A stretch of DNA of 64,000 nucleotides. Source: Flavobacterium zhairuonense (GTDB lineage Bacteria; Bacteroidota; Bacteroidia; Flavobacteriales; Flavobacteriaceae). The DNA lies in NCBI RefSeq assembly GCF_004352915.1, contig NZ_SJSY01000067.1:124001-188000 (forward strand). The letters run 5' to 3'. The position numbers and the translations under genes were made by a program. The notes beneath the pieces were generated by a model. It had not been told where the DNA came from, searched no databases, and saw only the letters and a list, made by a program, of their open reading frames with translations. This document shows, in pieces, positions 24,737-33,227 of this stretch; position 1 is the first letter of the stretch, and each line of letters opens with the position of its first letter.

Positions 24737-25267
24737 TTATTCTTGAGTAGTTTTGCTTTTGAAAAATGCAGCCAAAATTAACCCTAAAATAGAATAAAGG
24801 GCAAGGCTGAAAGCTAATCCTTTAAGTTGTTCTAGAGTTGAAAACGGGCTGGTTTCTCTCATTTTGTCCAATGCTTCGTTTATGGCAGAAGCAGGTGTTC
24901 CAAACTTTTGCAATGTTTCGGCCATATATTTTATAAGATATTCTCCTATGGTTTCTTTTGCGCCCGGATCAATAACATTAAATAATAAAATACTGAAAAA
25001 TGTTGAAATTAATAGAGCAATAAGTGTGGTAATAAAATAGGTTGTAAATGCATCTTTAAAAGAGAACAAGCCATTGATTTCTTTTTTTGTCTTTGTCAGT
25101 AATAAGATTCCAATTACCAAATAAATGACAAAACTCAATGCGCCAATCCATCCAGAAACAAATAATTTGAGATCTATTGAATAGAGGCTAGCTGTAATTA
25201 ATGCTAGGATAACTCCTAAGACAATTCCGTAAGTAATACCATTCTTTTTTATAACTTCATTAATCAT
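24737..25267 (-). CDS. DUF4199 domain membrane protein
   Basis: This 176-residue inner-membrane protein has four predicted helices. Two lie near the N-terminus (GITYGIVLGVILALITA and a VIYLVIGILLL segment), one in the middle (FITTLIALLISTFFSILLF) and one near the end. This matches DUF4199, common in Bacteroidota beside a GT2 glycosyltransferase gene. The start at ATG 25267 is chosen over an in-frame codon 30 bases upstream, because the homologous N-terminus begins MINEVIKK. Function is unknown. Confidence 0.82.
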   Translation of the reverse strand: MINEVIKKNGITYGIVLGVILALITASLYSIDLKLFVSGWIGALSFVIYLVIGILLLTKTKKEINGLFSFKDAFTTYFITTLIALLISTFFSILLFNVIDPGAKETIGEYLIKYMAETLQKFGTPASAINEALDKMRETSPFSTLEQLKGLAFSLALYSILGLILAAFFKSKTTQE

Positions 25268-25371
25268 ATTTCTATATGTTTTAAAATTAATCCACAAATA
25301 TAGTAATTCCCACTATAATCGTAGATAAAAAAAGCTTTTCGAAATAAACTAAAAAAAAGTGCGCTAAGTAT

Positions 25372-25400
25372 TTGTTTATTAAAAAAGAATTGTAAATTTG
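25372..25400 (+). promoter_or_regulatory. Bacteroidota-type promoter for rpmE2
   Basis: TTG at 25372-25374, an 18-base spacer and TAAATTTG at 25393-25400 match the TTG-N17-20-TANNTTTG consensus. It lies 117 bases before the rpmE2 start, leaving a long 5' leader of unknown purpose. Confidence 0.75.
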
Positions 25401-25516
25401 CACACTCAAAAATAATTAAATTTTTAAACAAAAAAGAGTGTTGTTTGTTTATACCTTTTTCTAATCGCGAAAAAGCTTCAAAATGAAAATGCTCTAAACA
25501 ATAAATAAAAGAAAAG

Positions 25517-25771
25517 ATGAAAAAAGGAATTCACCCAGAAAATTACAGATTAGTTGCATTTAAAGACATGTCAAATGACGAAGTTTTTATCACTAAATCT
25601 ACTGCAGATACAAAAGAAACAATTGAAGTTGACGGAGTTGAGTATCCAGTTGTAAAAATGGAGATTTCTAGAACATCTCACCCTTTTTATACTGGTAAAT
25701 CTAAACTTATCGATACTGCAGGACGTATTGATAAATTCAAAACTAAATACGCTAAACACGCTAAAAAATAA
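25517..25771 (+). CDS. rpmE2: 50S ribosomal protein L31, type B
   Basis: This 84-residue protein is bL31 type B. It starts [19 protein letters not shown], includes the [15 protein letters not shown] and [19 protein letters not shown] motifs, and ends with the basic tail KYAKHAKK. It lacks the four zinc-binding cysteines of type A L31, as expected for the C-minus paralogue that works in zinc-poor cells. It is monocistronic, with a clear promoter and terminator. The roughly 110-base leader could hold autogenous regulation, but I see no clear structure. Confidence 0.93.
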   Translation: MKKGIHPENYRLVAFKDMSNDEVFITKSTADTKETIEVDGVEYPVVKMEISRTSHPFYTGKSKLIDTAGRIDKFKTKYAKHAKK

Positions 25772-25790
25772 TAGCTGTTTTAAATTATAC

Positions 25791-25821
25791 AAAAGCCTTC
25801 CAGATTTGGAAGGCTTTTTTT
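25791..25821 (+). terminator. Intrinsic terminator of rpmE2
   Basis: AAAAGCCTTCCA (25791-25802) pairs exactly with TGGAAGGCTTTT (25807-25818) around a 4-base loop and is followed by more T. Confidence 0.9.
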
Positions 25822-25964
25822 ATGCAATTTTTTTTTATCACTTGACTAAAGTGTTGATTAGGGAATTACAAACTTTGTTTTGAAAATAATGGTTCGATTT
25901 AAAATAAAGGATTTTTGAATTTATTACCAATTACTAAAATAAGTTTAGTGAAAATAAATATTTG

Positions 25965-25972
25965 TAACTTTG
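25965..25972 (+). promoter_or_regulatory. -7 promoter element for the GlmU-like gene
   Basis: TAACTTTG matches TANNTTTG exactly and lies 49 bases before the start at 26021. A TTTA about 17-18 bases upstream is the best -33 candidate. Confidence 0.55.
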
Positions 25973-26020
25973 ACCTCGATAACCAAATCAAGATTTTAAC
26001 AAGTACCAAATTTTTTATTT

Positions 26021-27196
26021 ATGAATTACATTCTTTTTGACGGTCCCGTTCGGAATGCTTTATTACCTTTTACTTTTACGAGGCCTGTGGCCGATATCCT
26101 AATCGGAATTATGACAATTCGCCAAAAATGGGAAATGCGTCTTGGCTCAACAATAACAACAATTACCGAAGAATATTTGTCTGAAAAATTTCCGATGGTG
26201 GAAATGGAGGAAAACGTAATGATCAATGCCGCTTATTTGCCAAATGATAAGCTTGCTGAGATGGTTTCTGATTTAACTGCAAATCAGGCAATTTTTAAAG
26301 GTGATGATGTAATTGCTTTTTTTGCATCTGAAAATCAAGAAGAAGTTGATTTTGACTCTTATGAAATTATTCAGTATAACGACGATTGTTTAACTGTCGA
26401 GCATACTTGGGATATTTTTTCTAAAAATGATGCCGCAATCCGAGCTGATTTTGCCTTTTTGACTGAAGACAGAAAATCACAACCAATTCCGAAAAGCGTA
26501 AATGTTATTTCGCCTGAGAATATTTTTATTGAAGAAGGAGCGAAATTAGAGTTTGTAACTTTAAATGCTTCAAACGGTCCTATATATATAGGTAAGAATA
26601 CCGAAATTATGGAAGGAACCGTAATTCGTGGGCCATTTGCTTTGTGTGAAAACGCGATGGTAAAAATGTCTGCTAAGGTCTATGGAGCAACAACTGTTGG
26701 ACCTGGATCTAGAATAGGTGGTGAGGTTAAAAATTCGGTTCTTTTTGCTAATTCGAATAAAGGCCACGAAGGATTTTTAGGTGATTCTGTTTTAGGCGAA
26801 TGGTGTAATATTGGTGCCGATTCAAATAATTCAAACCTAAAAAATAATTATGAAGAGGTGAAATTATGGAGTTATGAAACGGAAGGTTTTGCTAAAACCG
26901 GGCTTCAGTTTTGTGGTTTGATGATGGGAGATCACAGTAAATGCGGAATTAACACAATGTTTAATACAGGAACTGTGGTTGGCGTAAGCGCGAATATTTT
27001 CGGATCTGGTTTTCCGAGAAATTTTGTTCCGAGTTTTTCTTGGGGCGGTGCTGCGGGATTTACGACTTATGTAACAAAAAAAGCTTTTGAAACAGCAAGG
27101 TTAGTAATGAGTAGAAGAAATATTGAATTTGATGCTACAGAAGCTGCAATTATGGAGCACATTTTTGAAGAAACAAAAAAATGGAGAAAAGATTAA
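26021..27196 (+). CDS. GlmU-like putative sugar nucleotidyltransferase
   Basis: This 391-residue protein belongs to the GlmU-like family common in Bacteroidota. The N-terminus begins MNYILFDGPVRNALLPFTFTR and resembles a divergent nucleotidyltransferase. The C-terminal half (about 180-340) is a left-handed beta-helix of hexapeptide repeats (IYIGKNTEIMEGTVIRGP, a GPGSRIGGEV turn, GEWCNIGADSN). The canonical GlmU signature is not preserved at the N-terminus, so activity on GlcNAc-1-P or another sugar is unproven. It has its own promoter. Its stop opens a TAA/TAG-rich repeat, and a strong hairpin follows. Confidence 0.85.
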   Translation: MNYILFDGPVRNALLPFTFTRPVADILIGIMTIRQKWEMRLGSTITTITEEYLSEKFPMVEMEENVMINAAYLPNDKLAEMVSDLTANQAIFKGDDVIAFFASENQEEVDFDSYEIIQYNDDCLTVEHTWDIFSKNDAAIRADFAFLTEDRKSQPIPKSVNVISPENIFIEEGAKLEFVTLNASNGPIYIGKNTEIMEGTVIRGPFALCENAMVKMSAKVYGATTVGPGSRIGGEVKNSVLFANSNKGHEGFLGDSVLGEWCNIGADSNNSNLKNNYEEVKLWSYETEGFAKTGLQFCGLMMGDHSKCGINTMFNTGTVVGVSANIFGSGFPRNFVPSFSWGGAAGFTTYVTKKAFETARLVMSRRNIEFDATEAAIMEHIFEETKKWRKD

Positions 27197-27235
27197 ATTA
27201 GATAATTAGTCAATTTGAAAATGAGATAATTTTTT
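27194..27235 (+). repeat. Stop-rich AATTAGATAATT-type repeat at a gene 3' end
   Basis: From the stop of the GlmU-like gene onward, the sequence is related to the reverse complement of the TCTAATTATCAAATTGGCACATT family (27430, 28026 and 55753). Stops at 27194, 27199, 27203, 27207, 27216, 27222 and 27227 cover all three frames. Confidence 0.55.
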
Positions 27236-27237
27236 AC

Positions 27238-27273
27238 AAACCCGACAGGTTTTAAAAACCTGTCGGGTTTTGT
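27238..27273. terminator. Strong palindrome, probable terminator
   Basis: AAACCCGACAGGTTTT and its reverse complement (27238-27271) form an almost uninterrupted stem ending in a T-run. It lies 42 bases after the GlmU-like gene and can act in both directions. The same layout (arm, TTTTAAAA centre, arm) is seen at 33933-33967. Confidence 0.75.
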
Positions 27274-27287
27274 ATTGTTGCATGTTT

Positions 27288-27402
27288 GCATGTTAAACTG
27301 GACTGAAGTCCAGCTCTACAACATGGTTCGAGCCTTTGGCTCTTTTTAAAGTTCTGGAGGAACGACTTATATTGTAGGGCTGGACTTCAGTCCAGTTTAA
27401 GA
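27288..27402. repeat. REP-like palindrome cluster
   Basis: TTAAACTGGACTGAAGTCCAG (27293-27313) is the reverse complement of CTGGACTTCAGTCCAGTTTAA (27380-27400), apart from internal symmetry. Between them lies the small hairpin GAGCCTTTGGCTC (27330-27342). The cluster shares two palindromes with 19024-19092 and resembles, in layout, the set beside the RAYT gene at 47142-47368. Confidence 0.7.
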
Positions 27403-27429
27403 ATAGAATATGAAAATTTTGTTTTTGGA

Positions 27430-27466
27430 TTATCTAATTATCAAATTGGCACATTTTCAAATTTAA
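27430..27466 (-). repeat. CAAATTGGCACATT-type repeat at a gene 3' end
   Basis: TTATCTAATTATCAAATTGGCACATTTTCAAATT ends one base before the stop of the PepSY-like gene (27468). Related copies are at 28026-28080 and 55753-55818. Confidence 0.65.
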
Positions 27467-27467
27467 C

Positions 27468-27911
27468 TTATTTGTCAATTTTAATGAATTCTTCCTTTAA
27501 GTTGAATTTTAGTTCTAAGCCATTGGTCAGTTTTGTCTCGTAGCCAGAAGTTCCAATTTCTATTTTGGTTGCGTCTTCTTTAGGGAAATTTGATTTTATG
27601 TAAGAAGCGATTTTTTTAGGAACAATTGATTTTGGAATTTTATCATTTTTTCCGTCAACTTCTTTCCAATTTCCTTTCTTGTCAAATTCAATTTCGATCC
27701 TATTGTCATACTGAACTTTATATTCCGTAGAAAGAATTTCTTTGTCTTCCAATATATAACTCGGCTTTTTAGAGCCAAAGTGGGTCTTTAAAAATGTTTG
27801 TGCATTTGCCGGTAGTGCTTCTTTCTTAATTACTGTTTTTTGTGCGATTGCAGAAAAACCAAATAGCAATCCTGCAATTAAGTAAACGGTCAGTTTTAAT
27901 TTCGTTTTCAT
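27468..27911 (-). CDS. Secreted PepSY-like domain protein
   Basis: This 147-residue protein has a signal peptide (residues 1-23, ending GFSAIAQ). Two repeats of a putative beta-lactamase-inhibitor-like PepSY domain follow. The first has LPANAQTFLKTHF with YKVQYDNRIEIEFDKKGNW, the second IPKKIASYIKSNF with YETKLTNGLELKFNL. Such proteins are periplasmic or surface exposed, and their role is unknown. It appears monocistronic. A repeat array lies just after the stop codon. Confidence 0.78.
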   Translation of the reverse strand: MKTKLKLTVYLIAGLLFGFSAIAQKTVIKKEALPANAQTFLKTHFGSKKPSYILEDKEILSTEYKVQYDNRIEIEFDKKGNWKEVDGKNDKIPKSIVPKKIASYIKSNFPKEDATKIEIGTSGYETKLTNGLELKFNLKEEFIKIDK

Positions 27912-28025
27912 ATTTTGCTGATTTTTAAATTCTTATACAAGGTAAGACGAAAAATTCAAAATGTGATTAAATATTTGGGATTTAGTTTTTTGCGATTTAG
28001 ATATTCTTCTAATAACATATTGCCT

Positions 28026-28080
28026 AATTGGCACATTTTCAAAATTATCTAATTATCAAATTGGCACATTATCTAATTAA
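28026..28080. repeat. CAAATTGGCACATT-type repeat, double copy
   Basis: AATTGGCACATTTTCAAAATTATCTAATTATC is followed directly by AAATTGGCACATTATCTAATTAA, two imperfect copies of the same roughly 30-base word. The second copy supplies the TTG of the candidate ABC-F promoter. Confidence 0.7.
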
Positions 28081-28091
28081 ATCTATCTTTG
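28061..28091 (+). promoter_or_regulatory. Candidate promoter for the ABC-F gene
   Basis: TTG at 28061-28063, a 20-base spacer and TATCTTTG at 28084-28091 match the Bacteroidota consensus. The -33 box lies within repeat-family sequence. Confidence 0.6.
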
Positions 28092-28119
28092 CGGCACGAA
28101 AAAAAAATGGATAGTCGGT

Positions 28120-28151
28120 TAAACGATTAACCGATTAAACAAATTAACAAG
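28120..28151. repeat. 8-bp tandem array GATTAAAC-type
   Basis: GGTTAAAC, GATTAACC, GATTAAAC, AAATTAAC follow at 8-base spacing just before the ABC-F start. The reverse complement matches the array after trmL (55216-55253). TTAA is self-complementary, so TAA occurs on both strands. Confidence 0.7.
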
Positions 28152-28156
28152 AACAA

Positions 28157-29791
28157 ATGATTACAGTTAACGATATTTCGGTTCAGTTTGGCGGAACTAC
28201 ACTTTTTAGCGATGTTTCTTTTGCTATAAACGAAAATGATAAAATTGCCCTTATGGGTAAAAATGGTGCGGGGAAATCGACACTTTTAAAAATAATTGCA
28301 GGAGTAAGCAAGCCTTCGACTGGAAATATTTCGGCTCCAAAAGAAGCTGTAATTGCATATCTTCCTCAGCATTTGCTTACTGAAGATGGCGCTACAGTAA
28401 TGGAAGAAGCGTCAAAAGCTTTTAGCGAAATTTTCACAATGAAAGCTGAAATCGACGATATCAATGAGCAATTGACCGTTCGTACCGATTATGAAAGTGA
28501 CGAATACATGAAATTGATCGAAAGAGTTTCAGACTTAAGCGAGAAATTTTATGCTATTGAAGAAGTAAATTACGAAGCTGAAGTTGAGAAAATATTAGTT
28601 GGTTTAGGTTTTGTACGTGAAGATTTCACTCGCCAAACTTCTGAATTTTCTGGTGGATGGAGAATGCGTATTGAACTAGCTAAGATTTTATTGAGGAAAC
28701 CAGATTTGATTTTGCTGGATGAGCCTACCAACCACATGGATATCGAAAGTATTCAATGGTTAGAAGATTTCTTGTTGACGCAAGCAAAAGCGGTTGTGGT
28801 AATTTCGCACGATAGAGCGTTTGTAGATAATATCACAAACAGAACTATCGAAGTTACTATGGGGAGAATTTATGATTATAAAGCAAAATATACACATTAC
28901 TTAGAATTAAGAAAAGATCGTAGAATCCACCAACAAAAAGCATACGATGAACAACAAAAGATGATTGCTGAAAATCGTGCTTTTATTGAGCGTTTCAGAG
29001 GAACATTTTCTAAAACAGATGCTGTTCAATCTCGTGTTAAAATGCTTGAGAAGCTTGAAATAGTAGAGGTTGATGAAGTGGATACATCTGCATTACGATT
29101 AAAATTCCCGCCAGCAGCACGTTCTGGTCAATATCCTGTTATTGTAAAAGAAATGTCTAAAGCATATGGCGATCATGTTGTTTTTAAAGATGCAAACATT
29201 GTAATCGAACGTGGACAAAAAGTGGCTTTTGTTGGGAAAAATGGAGAAGGAAAATCAACAATGATCAAAGCGATTATGAAAGAAATCGGAGTTGATTCTG
29301 GAAGTGTTGAAATTGGTCATAATGCTCAAATTGGATATTTCGCTCAAAATCAAGCAGCTTTGTTGGATGAAAATGCAACAATTTTTGAGACAATCGACAG
29401 TATTGCGGTTGGAGACATTAGAACACAAATCAAAAATATCTTAGGCGCTTTCATGTTCCAAGGTGATGACATTACAAAAAAGGTAAAAGTGCTTTCTGGA
29501 GGAGAGAAAACACGTTTGGCAATGATAAAATTATTGTTGGAGCCAGTTAATTTGCTGATTCTGGATGAGCCTTCAAATCACTTGGATATGAAGACGAAAG
29601 ATATTATTAAAGATGCATTGAGAGATTTCGATGGGACTTTGATTTTGGTTTCTCACGACCGTGATTTCCTTGACGGGTTGGCAACTAAAGTATTTGAATT
29701 CGGAAACAAAAGAGTAAAAGAACATTTTGAAGATGTTGCTGGTTTCTTGGCACATAAGAAAATGGATTCTATGCGCGAAATCGAAAAATAA
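28157..29791 (+). CDS. ABC-F family ATPase
   Basis: This 544-residue soluble protein has two ABC ATPase domains and no membrane helix, so it belongs to the ABC-F group that acts on the ribosomal E site (EttA, YbiT, Uup). Walker A motifs are GKNGAGKST (first) and GKNGEGKST (second). Signatures are FSGGWRMRIELAKILL and LSGGEKTRLAMIKLLL, and Walker B motifs are ILLDEPTNHMD and LILDEPSNHLD. The charged inter-domain linker (about 240-300) matches the P-site tRNA-interaction motif. The length suggests a YbiT-like housekeeping factor. Antibiotic resistance cannot be inferred. Confidence 0.9.
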   Translation: MITVNDISVQFGGTTLFSDVSFAINENDKIALMGKNGAGKSTLLKIIAGVSKPSTGNISAPKEAVIAYLPQHLLTEDGATVMEEASKAFSEIFTMKAEIDDINEQLTVRTDYESDEYMKLIERVSDLSEKFYAIEEVNYEAEVEKILVGLGFVREDFTRQTSEFSGGWRMRIELAKILLRKPDLILLDEPTNHMDIESIQWLEDFLLTQAKAVVVISHDRAFVDNITNRTIEVTMGRIYDYKAKYTHYLELRKDRRIHQQKAYDEQQKMIAENRAFIERFRGTFSKTDAVQSRVKMLEKLEIVEVDEVDTSALRLKFPPAARSGQYPVIVKEMSKAYGDHVVFKDANIVIERGQKVAFVGKNGEGKSTMIKAIMKEIGVDSGSVEIGHNAQIGYFAQNQAALLDENATIFETIDSIAVGDIRTQIKNILGAFMFQGDDITKKVKVLSGGEKTRLAMIKLLLEPVNLLILDEPSNHLDMKTKDIIKDALRDFDGTLILVSHDRDFLDGLATKVFEFGNKRVKEHFEDVAGFLAHKKMDSMREIEK

Positions 29792-29812
29792 AATTCATTT
29801 CATATTAAATGC

Positions 29813-29846
29813 AAAAGCACAAGTTGATTCTTGTGCTTTTTTTATG
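29813..29846 (+). terminator. Intrinsic terminator of the ABC-F gene
   Basis: AAAAGCACAAG (29813-29823) pairs exactly with CTTGTGCTTTT (29830-29840) and is followed by TTT. Confidence 0.88.
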
Positions 29847-30023
29847 TCCTAGCTTTAGTAACAATATTTTAATGCAATTTTTTTTACAATGATTGTTTTT
29901 TTAGTATTTTAGTAATCCCATTTCGTGTTGATTATTAAGTAATTTGCTTTTCTGTTTTTAAAAGCGTAGTACTGATTTTGAATTTAGTTAAATAATAACC
30001 TTGTTTTTATCTATTTGAATTCT

Positions 30024-31190
30024 ATGAATAAAACACTACTAATTCCACTATTTTTTTTCTTTCTAACCACTTCCTTTGGGCTTTATGCTCAAGGAGATGT
30101 CAATCAGGGCGAAGAAAATGATAAAAAAGAAAAAACAGAAGGTGAGATAAAATATCCCCAATACCAAATTAAAGGCCTTTTGCAGGCAAGATATCTAAAA
30201 AGCTATGGTGAGAATGTCGATGTGATGGGGGTTCATCACTCTACAGGTGACGTTGTCCAGGAATCTTTCGATATTAAAAGAATGCGTGTTGGTTTAAATA
30301 CCAAATTAAGTGAAGCGACAGAGGTTGTTGTTTTGGTAAATCTTGCTGATTTTAAATCTGATACAAAGGGGAAAGTTCTTGAAAACGCTTACGGAAAATA
30401 CACTTTTAATAAATATATAGCTTTAACGGGAGGTCAGTTTCGACCAGCATTCGGAATCGAGGAACTTGTTCCTGTCGACATCATTAAGTCGTTTGATTTT
30501 TCTAATCAATATTATGAGTTTGGAAAAAATGGCTGGACCAGCTTTCAAATCGGTGCTTCAGCAACAGGATCTGTTGATCTTGGAAAAATCCCTTTAAGCT
30601 ACGCGCTTTCTGTTTTGAACGGAAATGGCAAAAATGTAGAAATGGATAAAGATAACGGAAAACAATATTCTACAAGAATGGTTTTTGGATTGTCTAAAAA
30701 ATATAAAATCAATCTAGGTTTAAATGGCGGTTTTGGGCAGGTTTTTAAAGAAGATGTTTTTGCAATAGGAGCTGATTTTACCAGTGATTTTAAACTTACT
30801 GATCGATTTAGTTTAGATCTTCAAATTGAGTACAAACAAGGTACAAATCATAATTTGTATTATTCTTTGCCGGTCGCTTCAAGAATTGGAAGTGTCGACG
30901 GTTATCAAATGCGAGGTATTTATTTTCTGCCAAATTTGAGATATATTGTCGATTACAAGAAATTAACTGCTTTTGAATTTTCTTGCCGATACGAGACTTT
31001 TAATCCGAACTATAAAATTGATCCTAATGTTAGGCAGACTTATACGCCAATGGTGAGTCTTGAGTTTGGAAAAGCATACACGGGCCGAATTGAGTTAGGT
31101 TTTCAAATTGATCGATATGATCATGAAATCCCAGATACATCAACATACAATAACGACTTGTTTTTACTACAACTCCAGCTTAGGCTTTAA
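30024..31190 (+). CDS. Phosphate-selective porin O/P-like outer-membrane porin
   Basis: This 388-residue outer-membrane protein has a signal peptide (ending GLYAQ) and fits the OprO/OprP porin family. An early acidic linker precedes IKGLLQARYLKSYG. It then shows FDIKRMRVGLN, GGQFRPAFGIEELVP and a series of amphipathic strands to LLQLQLRL. ATG 30024 gives the signal peptide; an in-frame TTG nine bases upstream is less likely. It lies 20 bases before a DASS-type anion transporter gene, so the pair may carry an anion across both membranes. Confidence 0.82.
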   Translation: MNKTLLIPLFFFFLTTSFGLYAQGDVNQGEENDKKEKTEGEIKYPQYQIKGLLQARYLKSYGENVDVMGVHHSTGDVVQESFDIKRMRVGLNTKLSEATEVVVLVNLADFKSDTKGKVLENAYGKYTFNKYIALTGGQFRPAFGIEELVPVDIIKSFDFSNQYYEFGKNGWTSFQIGASATGSVDLGKIPLSYALSVLNGNGKNVEMDKDNGKQYSTRMVFGLSKKYKINLGLNGGFGQVFKEDVFAIGADFTSDFKLTDRFSLDLQIEYKQGTNHNLYYSLPVASRIGSVDGYQMRGIYFLPNLRYIVDYKKLTAFEFSCRYETFNPNYKIDPNVRQTYTPMVSLEFGKAYTGRIELGFQIDRYDHEIPDTSTYNNDLFLLQLQLRL

Positions 31191-31210
31191 TTAATTTAAA
31201 TCTTGTTTTT

Positions 31211-32641
31211 ATGAAAGAAGTACAAATCCCCCAGACCCTGATCACACTTGCTGTAGGAATTGCAATTTGGTTGATTCCTGCGCCAAATGGTGTTGTTGTT
31301 GAAGCTTGGCATTTGTTTGCCATTTTTGTTGCCACAATTTTAGGAATTATTCTGAAAGCAGCTCCAATGGGAACCATGTGTATGATTGCTATTGCGTTGA
31401 CAGCTTTTTCACAGGTTCTGGCGCCTGGTGATGCTGGGAAATCAATAACATTGGCCTTGAAAGGATTTGGAGACAAGGTAATTTGGCTTATCGGAATTTC
31501 ATTTTTTATTGCACGAGGATTTATTAAAACTGGTTTAGGAAACCGAATTGCTTTTTTGTTTATTCGTATTTTTGGAAAAAGCTCACTCGGACTTGCATAC
31601 GGTTTAGGATTTGCAGATTTGGTTTTGGCTCCAGCCGTACCAAGTAATACTGCTAGGGGAGGAGGAATCGTATATCCAATCATGAAATCAATGTCGATGA
31701 GTTTTGGCTCAATGCCAGATCAGCCAGAAACACATCGAAAATTAGGGGCTTACCTTACGTTGAGTAGTTATAATGCGAATTTGATCGCTTCATCAATTTT
31801 TTTGACGGGTACAGCAAGTAATCCAATGTGTCAAAAGTTTGCCGCTAATCTAGGAATAAAAATAAGTTGGATTTCTTGGGCTATTGCGGGAATTGTTCCG
31901 GGGCTTGTTGCTTTTTTTGTGATTCCGTTTGTGTTGTATAAAATATATCCGCCAGAATTGAAGAAAACTGGAGATGCGCCTCAGATTGCGGCTCAGAAAT
32001 TAAAAGAAATGGGGCCGATCACCCGAAATGAATGGATGATGTTGCTTACATTCTTTATTTTATTGTTTTTGTGGATGACCGGCGATTTGTTTTCTATAGA
32101 TGCAACAACAACAGCTTTTATTGGTTTGGTTATTTTACTTTTGACTTCAGTTTTAACTTGGGATGATGTAAAAGCAGAAAAAGGTGCTTGGGATACAATT
32201 GTTTGGTTTTCGGTTTTAGTAATGATGGCAAGCTCATTAAATGAACTTGGTTTTATTGCTTGGTTCAGTGGTTTAATCAAAGCTGAAATAGGCGGATTAA
32301 GTTGGCAAATGGCTTTTCCTATAATTATATTGGTTTACTTTTTTAGTCATTATCTTTTTGCAAGTGCAACGGCACACGTAGCAGCCATGTATGCGGCCTT
32401 GTTAGGAGTAGGGGTTTCTCTTGGAATTCCTGGCTTGCTTTTAGCTTTTATGCTTGGTTTCGTAGGGTCGCTGTACGGAACTTTAACGCATTACGGACAT
32501 GGACCTGCACCAGTCTTTTTCGGAAGCGGTTATGTCGACCTAAAAAGCTGGTGGGTCAAAGGGCTGATAACCGGATTGGTTATGCTCTTTATCTATATGG
32601 TAATTGGAGGTTTGTGGCTCCGATTAATTGGTGATTTTTAA
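31211..32641 (+). CDS. DASS/SLC13-family anion symporter
   Basis: This 476-residue inner-membrane protein has roughly 11-13 hydrophobic segments and fits the divalent anion:Na+ symporter family (2-oxoglutarate/malate translocator branch). The family's SNT motifs are visible: VPSNTARGGGI after the first re-entrant loop and the SATAHVAAMYAA counterpart in the second half. Dicarboxylates are the likely substrates. It follows a porin gene by 20 bases, which suggests one transcript. Its end overlaps a convergent small gene by four bases. Confidence 0.87.
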   Translation: MKEVQIPQTLITLAVGIAIWLIPAPNGVVVEAWHLFAIFVATILGIILKAAPMGTMCMIAIALTAFSQVLAPGDAGKSITLALKGFGDKVIWLIGISFFIARGFIKTGLGNRIAFLFIRIFGKSSLGLAYGLGFADLVLAPAVPSNTARGGGIVYPIMKSMSMSFGSMPDQPETHRKLGAYLTLSSYNANLIASSIFLTGTASNPMCQKFAANLGIKISWISWAIAGIVPGLVAFFVIPFVLYKIYPPELKKTGDAPQIAAQKLKEMGPITRNEWMMLLTFFILLFLWMTGDLFSIDATTTAFIGLVILLLTSVLTWDDVKAEKGAWDTIVWFSVLVMMASSLNELGFIAWFSGLIKAEIGGLSWQMAFPIIILVYFFSHYLFASATAHVAAMYAALLGVGVSLGIPGLLLAFMLGFVGSLYGTLTHYGHGPAPVFFGSGYVDLKSWWVKGLITGLVMLFIYMVIGGLWLRLIGDF

Positions 32642-32943
32642 ATCCTGATTCCTGGAGGAAGCAATTCTTTGTATTTCGGATTTTTTTTGAAAAAAGTCAC
32701 AATTTTTGGGTGAATAGGAACAACTCTGAATTTTTTTTCGGTATTGAGTTCCATAATGCTTTTCAGCATATTGTCAATGGCAACTTGATTGTCAAAGCCT
32801 TCTGGCGTGTTGATTTTAGTTAGAAAAATTTTCTTTTCCTGAAATGAATATTCGACAGTAAGCATGCCTTCCGGGGCGATGGTTTCAAATTGTCTTGCAA
32901 AAGCATTGTCTTTGACTGGGGCAATAATTTCAGCTGATTCCAT
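32638..32943 (-). CDS. Small GNAT-like (YjdJ/NATD1-type) protein
   Basis: This 101-residue protein matches the short N-acetyltransferase-like fold PF14542. It shows a beta-strand region with LTVEYSFQEKKIFLTKINTP, then a helix and the characteristic ending KKFRVVPIHPKIVTFFKKNPKY-KELL. The acetyl-CoA pyrophosphate loop, usually G-x-G-x-A, here reads EGFDNQVAIDNML and lacks the second glycine. Catalysis is therefore uncertain. No signal peptide or membrane helix is present. It is convergent with the anion transporter. Confidence 0.7.
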   Translation of the reverse strand: MESAEIIAPVKDNAFARQFETIAPEGMLTVEYSFQEKKIFLTKINTPEGFDNQVAIDNMLKSIMELNTEKKFRVVPIHPKIVTFFKKNPKYKELLPPGIRI

Positions 32944-33227
32944 AATTTATCATTTTTTTAGCAGGTTTAAAATATAAAATAGATTTTGGGCGATTGTCCT
33001 GTTTAAAAGCTTGTGTAAGAATCTTAAACGGGACTGATTTGGACTGCAAAGTTAATCATTTGATTTTCAATATAAAATTATTTTTTTTCAGACTTGGTTT
33101 TTTGCATATTTTGTAATTTAAATTGTTTTAATATATAATTATGGTGTAAGATTTGCTGTGCATATTGTTAAAAAAAGTAAATTTATCTTGAAATAGAGAT
33201 TTGTAATTAAAATACAATTTTTGACAA

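Noticed and set aside
28157..29791. ABC-F gene as an antibiotic resistance factor
   Set aside because: The domain structure fits a housekeeping YbiT/EttA-type factor, and no resistance-specific interdomain signature could be established by eye.
31180..31683. Minus-strand open frame inside the DASS transporter gene
   Set aside because: It is antisense to a complete transporter gene with family motifs, and its composition is typical of shadow frames of membrane proteins.
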